Program-made: the position numbers and the translations under genes
In this document: piece after piece, positions 62,368-64,000 of the stretch
Position numbering within the stretch: the first letter of the stretch is position 1
Layout: each line of letters opens with the position of its first letter
Origin: Caldilineaceae bacterium
GTDB taxonomy: Bacteria > Chloroflexota > Anaerolineae > Caldilineales > Caldilineaceae
Assembly (NCBI GenBank): GCA_026645575.1
Contig: JAPKMW010000003.1
Location: 205,690-269,689, forward strand
Direction of reading: 5' to 3'
Length of the DNA: 64,000 nucleotides
The notes under the pieces: generated by a model
What the model was told of the DNA's origin: nothing
Databases searched by the model: none
Seen by the model: only the letters and a program-made list of their open reading frames with translations

Positions 62368-63165
62368 ATGCAGATCGGCTATTTACTCTCTGATCTCAAC
62401 CAACTGGAAGATGTCGCCGCTTGGGGCTACGACTATGCCGAAGCGCTCCCCTGGCTGCTTGACCCTGATTTTCTGCGGCCAGAGGCGGCCATTTCAGCGG
62501 CGACACAGGCAGCTATCCACCGCGTGCGTACCTCTCCGGTGCCGGTGACGACGCTCTGTGGCTTTATGCCGGAACCAGAGGTCAATGGCTTGATGGTGGT
62601 GGGGCCGAATGTCAATCGCGAACGGTTGCGGGCCTACACCACGCGCATCTTTGACCACATGCAGACGTTGGACATTGATGTCATCGGCTATGGCAGCGGC
62701 GCTTCCCGCTGGTGTCCACCGGGCTTTGATCGCGCACGGGCAGTGGCGCAAGTAGCTGAGTTTTTGCAGATGTGCGATGAGCTTGGCCGCCCGCGCGGGG
62801 TGCGGGTGGCGCTGGAGCCATACAATCGCGACGACGCCAATTTGCTCAATACGGTGGCCGAGGCGCTCAACCTGGTGCAAAGCGTCAATCGCTCCCATGT
62901 GCAACTCATGGCCGACTTTTTCCACATGCAGCTTAACGGGGAGGCGATGGATGAGTTACTGCCGGCAGGGCCACACCTGATCCACGCCCACATTGCCGAG
63001 CCAGGCCGGGGACGCCCCCAAAGTACACCGGCAGAGCATCGCCACTTTCTGCAAACGCTGCGCCGGGCCGGGTATGATGGCCGTGTCACCCAAACGGGCG
63101 ATCTACCGGCCTATGCGTCACCGGCGGCAGCGGCGGCGGCGTTGAAACAAGCCGCAAAGGAGTGA
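62368..63165 (+). CDS. Sugar phosphate isomerase/epimerase-like TIM barrel
   Basis: 265 residues, AP endonuclease family 2 fold. VALEPYNRDDANLLNTVAEA (metal-binding Glu), VQLMADFFHMQLNGEAMDEL, LIHAHIAEPGRGRP (His), and a late TQTGD in place of E. Typical of xylose isomerase-like/hexulose epimerases. GGGAG lies before the ATG. Nearly coupled to the next gene (3 nt). Confidence 0.9.
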   Translation: MQIGYLLSDLNQLEDVAAWGYDYAEALPWLLDPDFLRPEAAISAATQAAIHRVRTSPVPVTTLCGFMPEPEVNGLMVVGPNVNRERLRAYTTRIFDHMQTLDIDVIGYGSGASRWCPPGFDRARAVAQVAEFLQMCDELGRPRGVRVALEPYNRDDANLLNTVAEALNLVQSVNRSHVQLMADFFHMQLNGEAMDELLPAGPHLIHAHIAEPGRGRPQSTPAEHRHFLQTLRRAGYDGRVTQTGDLPAYASPAAAAAALKQAAKE

Positions 63166-63168
63166 AGG

Positions 63169-63855
63169 ATGGCCGCACCAACCTTTCACTACCGCCGCAT
63201 GGTCGATCTCTCGCAGCCGTTGCGCGTGGAGCCGAATCAGCACCCGTGGTTCCGCTATGAAACCCAGGTCGAGAGCATTGTCGCCGATCCGGCGACGGTG
63301 CCGCCCACCGGTCGTTGGTATGTTGTGACGCAGATCAATTTAAGCGGTCATGCCGGCACCCATGTCGAAGCGCCGTACCATGCGATGGCTAATGGCGCTT
63401 CGGTTGGCGCACTGCCGGTCGAGCGCTTCTTTGGCGAGGCGGTGATCCTGGATCTGCGCGATGTGGCTTGGTCGCAGCCGGTTGAGTTACCCCGTCTGGT
63501 CGCAGCGGCAGAACGAGCCGGCGGCGTGCGCGACGGCGATATTGTCTTTCTCCACTTTGACTGGGCCAGTCGAGCCGTGGACGGCACCTATCCGCCCTTT
63601 CCGACAACAGAGGCGCTGGCCTGGCTGGTGGCGCAAGGGATCAAGCTGCTTGGCATCGACACGCCCGGGCTGGAGTTGCCGAATAACAAGGCGTTGCTTA
63701 ATCATCGCCTGCTCTTTGAACGAGGGATTCCGTTAATCGAAAGTTTGGTTAGTCTAGCGTCGTTACAGAGCAGCCGCGTCTATGTCTTTGCCCAACCATT
63801 GCCGGTCTATGATACGGACGCCATCCCGTTGCGCGTTTTGGCGTTTGAAGCCTAA
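63169..63855 (+). CDS. Cyclase-family (kynurenine formamidase-like) metal hydrolase
   Basis: 228 residues. Metal-binding HAGTHVEAPYH (HxGTHxxxPxH) at about 63-73 and later IDTPGLEL. The family hydrolyses N-formylkynurenine or other amides/lactones using a metal pair. Start 3 nt after the preceding gene, so probably co-translated with the TIM-barrel protein in a sugar-acid or lactone pathway. The remaining 145 nt of the window hold nothing recognisable. Confidence 0.9.
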   Translation: MAAPTFHYRRMVDLSQPLRVEPNQHPWFRYETQVESIVADPATVPPTGRWYVVTQINLSGHAGTHVEAPYHAMANGASVGALPVERFFGEAVILDLRDVAWSQPVELPRLVAAAERAGGVRDGDIVFLHFDWASRAVDGTYPPFPTTEALAWLVAQGIKLLGIDTPGLELPNNKALLNHRLLFERGIPLIESLVSLASLQSSRVYVFAQPLPVYDTDAIPLRVLAFEA

Positions 63856-64000
63856 AATAGCTGCTATCTAATCCCATCCTCTCCGTAATATTGAGATAGT
63901 AGAACCAAACAAAATTGACATATTTACTGATAAACGCAAAGGTTAGTAATAACCGCATTGTTGAAAACAAGCTTGGATAATCTCTGGTTTGTCGCCAAGA

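Noticed and set aside
1..64000. tRNA, rRNA or insertion-sequence genes
   Set aside because: None recognised in any gap by eye; short RNAs could be missed without a covariance search.

Overview
The window looks like a chromosomal segment of a Chloroflexota bacterium, most likely an Anaerolineae/Caldilineales-type lineage. This is inference from the gene set: sugar-acid catabolism with many Gfo/Idh/MocA enzymes, NarL-type signalling proteins, and secreted proteins that end in a short hydrophobic LP..(R) tail. Also typical are many small toxin-antitoxin (TA) and DUF pairs and very long intergenic hairpins. I see no rRNA, tRNA, CRISPR array, prophage or intact insertion sequence.

Layout. 0-4.6 kb: the 3' end of a DNA methyltransferase, a DUF4160/DUF2442 pair, an overlapping two-gene module with a C39-like cysteine peptidase, an SDR dehydrogenase, a HipA-like kinase/DUF3037 pair and a GNAT acetyltransferase. 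4.6-8.6 kb: a 1310-residue secreted subtilase. 9-11.7 kb: a GAF-domain protein and a receiver-nucleotidyl cyclase. 11.7-13.1 kb: a damaged RelE-type TA locus, a XisI relic and a DUF4145 protein. 13.1-18.4 kb: a CUT1 sugar ABC transporter (binding protein and two permeases, no ATPase) with a HigBA-type TA pair between the permease genes, plus a divergent amidohydrolase. 18.6-24.2 kb: a UvrD-like helicase, an unknown anchored protein and a TetM-like ribosomal-protection GTPase preceded by a short upstream ORF. 24.4-29.9 kb: a secreted CxxCH protein, a histidine-kinase pseudogene, a beta-lactamase-fold hydrolase and a caspase-like protease carrying two Tudor-knot-like repeats.

30-35.7 kb is a run of seven signalling genes on the minus strand (two hybrid kinases and five response regulators). 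Three of them have receivers that lack the phosphoacceptor Asp. 36-54.4 kb is a metabolic region: four Gfo/Idh/MocA oxidoreductases (one GH109-like), a PhyH dioxygenase, a class III aminotransferase, an LD-carboxypeptidase and an HpcH/HpaI aldolase. It also holds a second copy of the C39-like module, an orphan Phd antitoxin, a secreted beta-helix protein and a Uma2-type nuclease. 54.4-62.3 kb is a split type I restriction-modification locus (hsdR, then hsdS-hsdM). It carries an orphan DarG C-terminal domain, an orphan XRE antitoxin and a solo DUF3037 gene. 62.3-63.9 kb: a sugar isomerase-like protein and a cyclase-family hydrolase.

Two themes stand out. First, a recurring two-gene module encodes a ~128-residue protein and a ~155-residue C39-like peptidase. 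It occurs at 1.1-1.9 kb and 40.0-40.8 kb, and both copies have exactly the same 47-nt dual-coding overlap. Both sit next to TA genes. Second, more than 20 long near-perfect inverted repeats and two octamer arrays lie almost only between genes. Several fall into sequence families, and in one family the arms show paired changes that preserve the stem.
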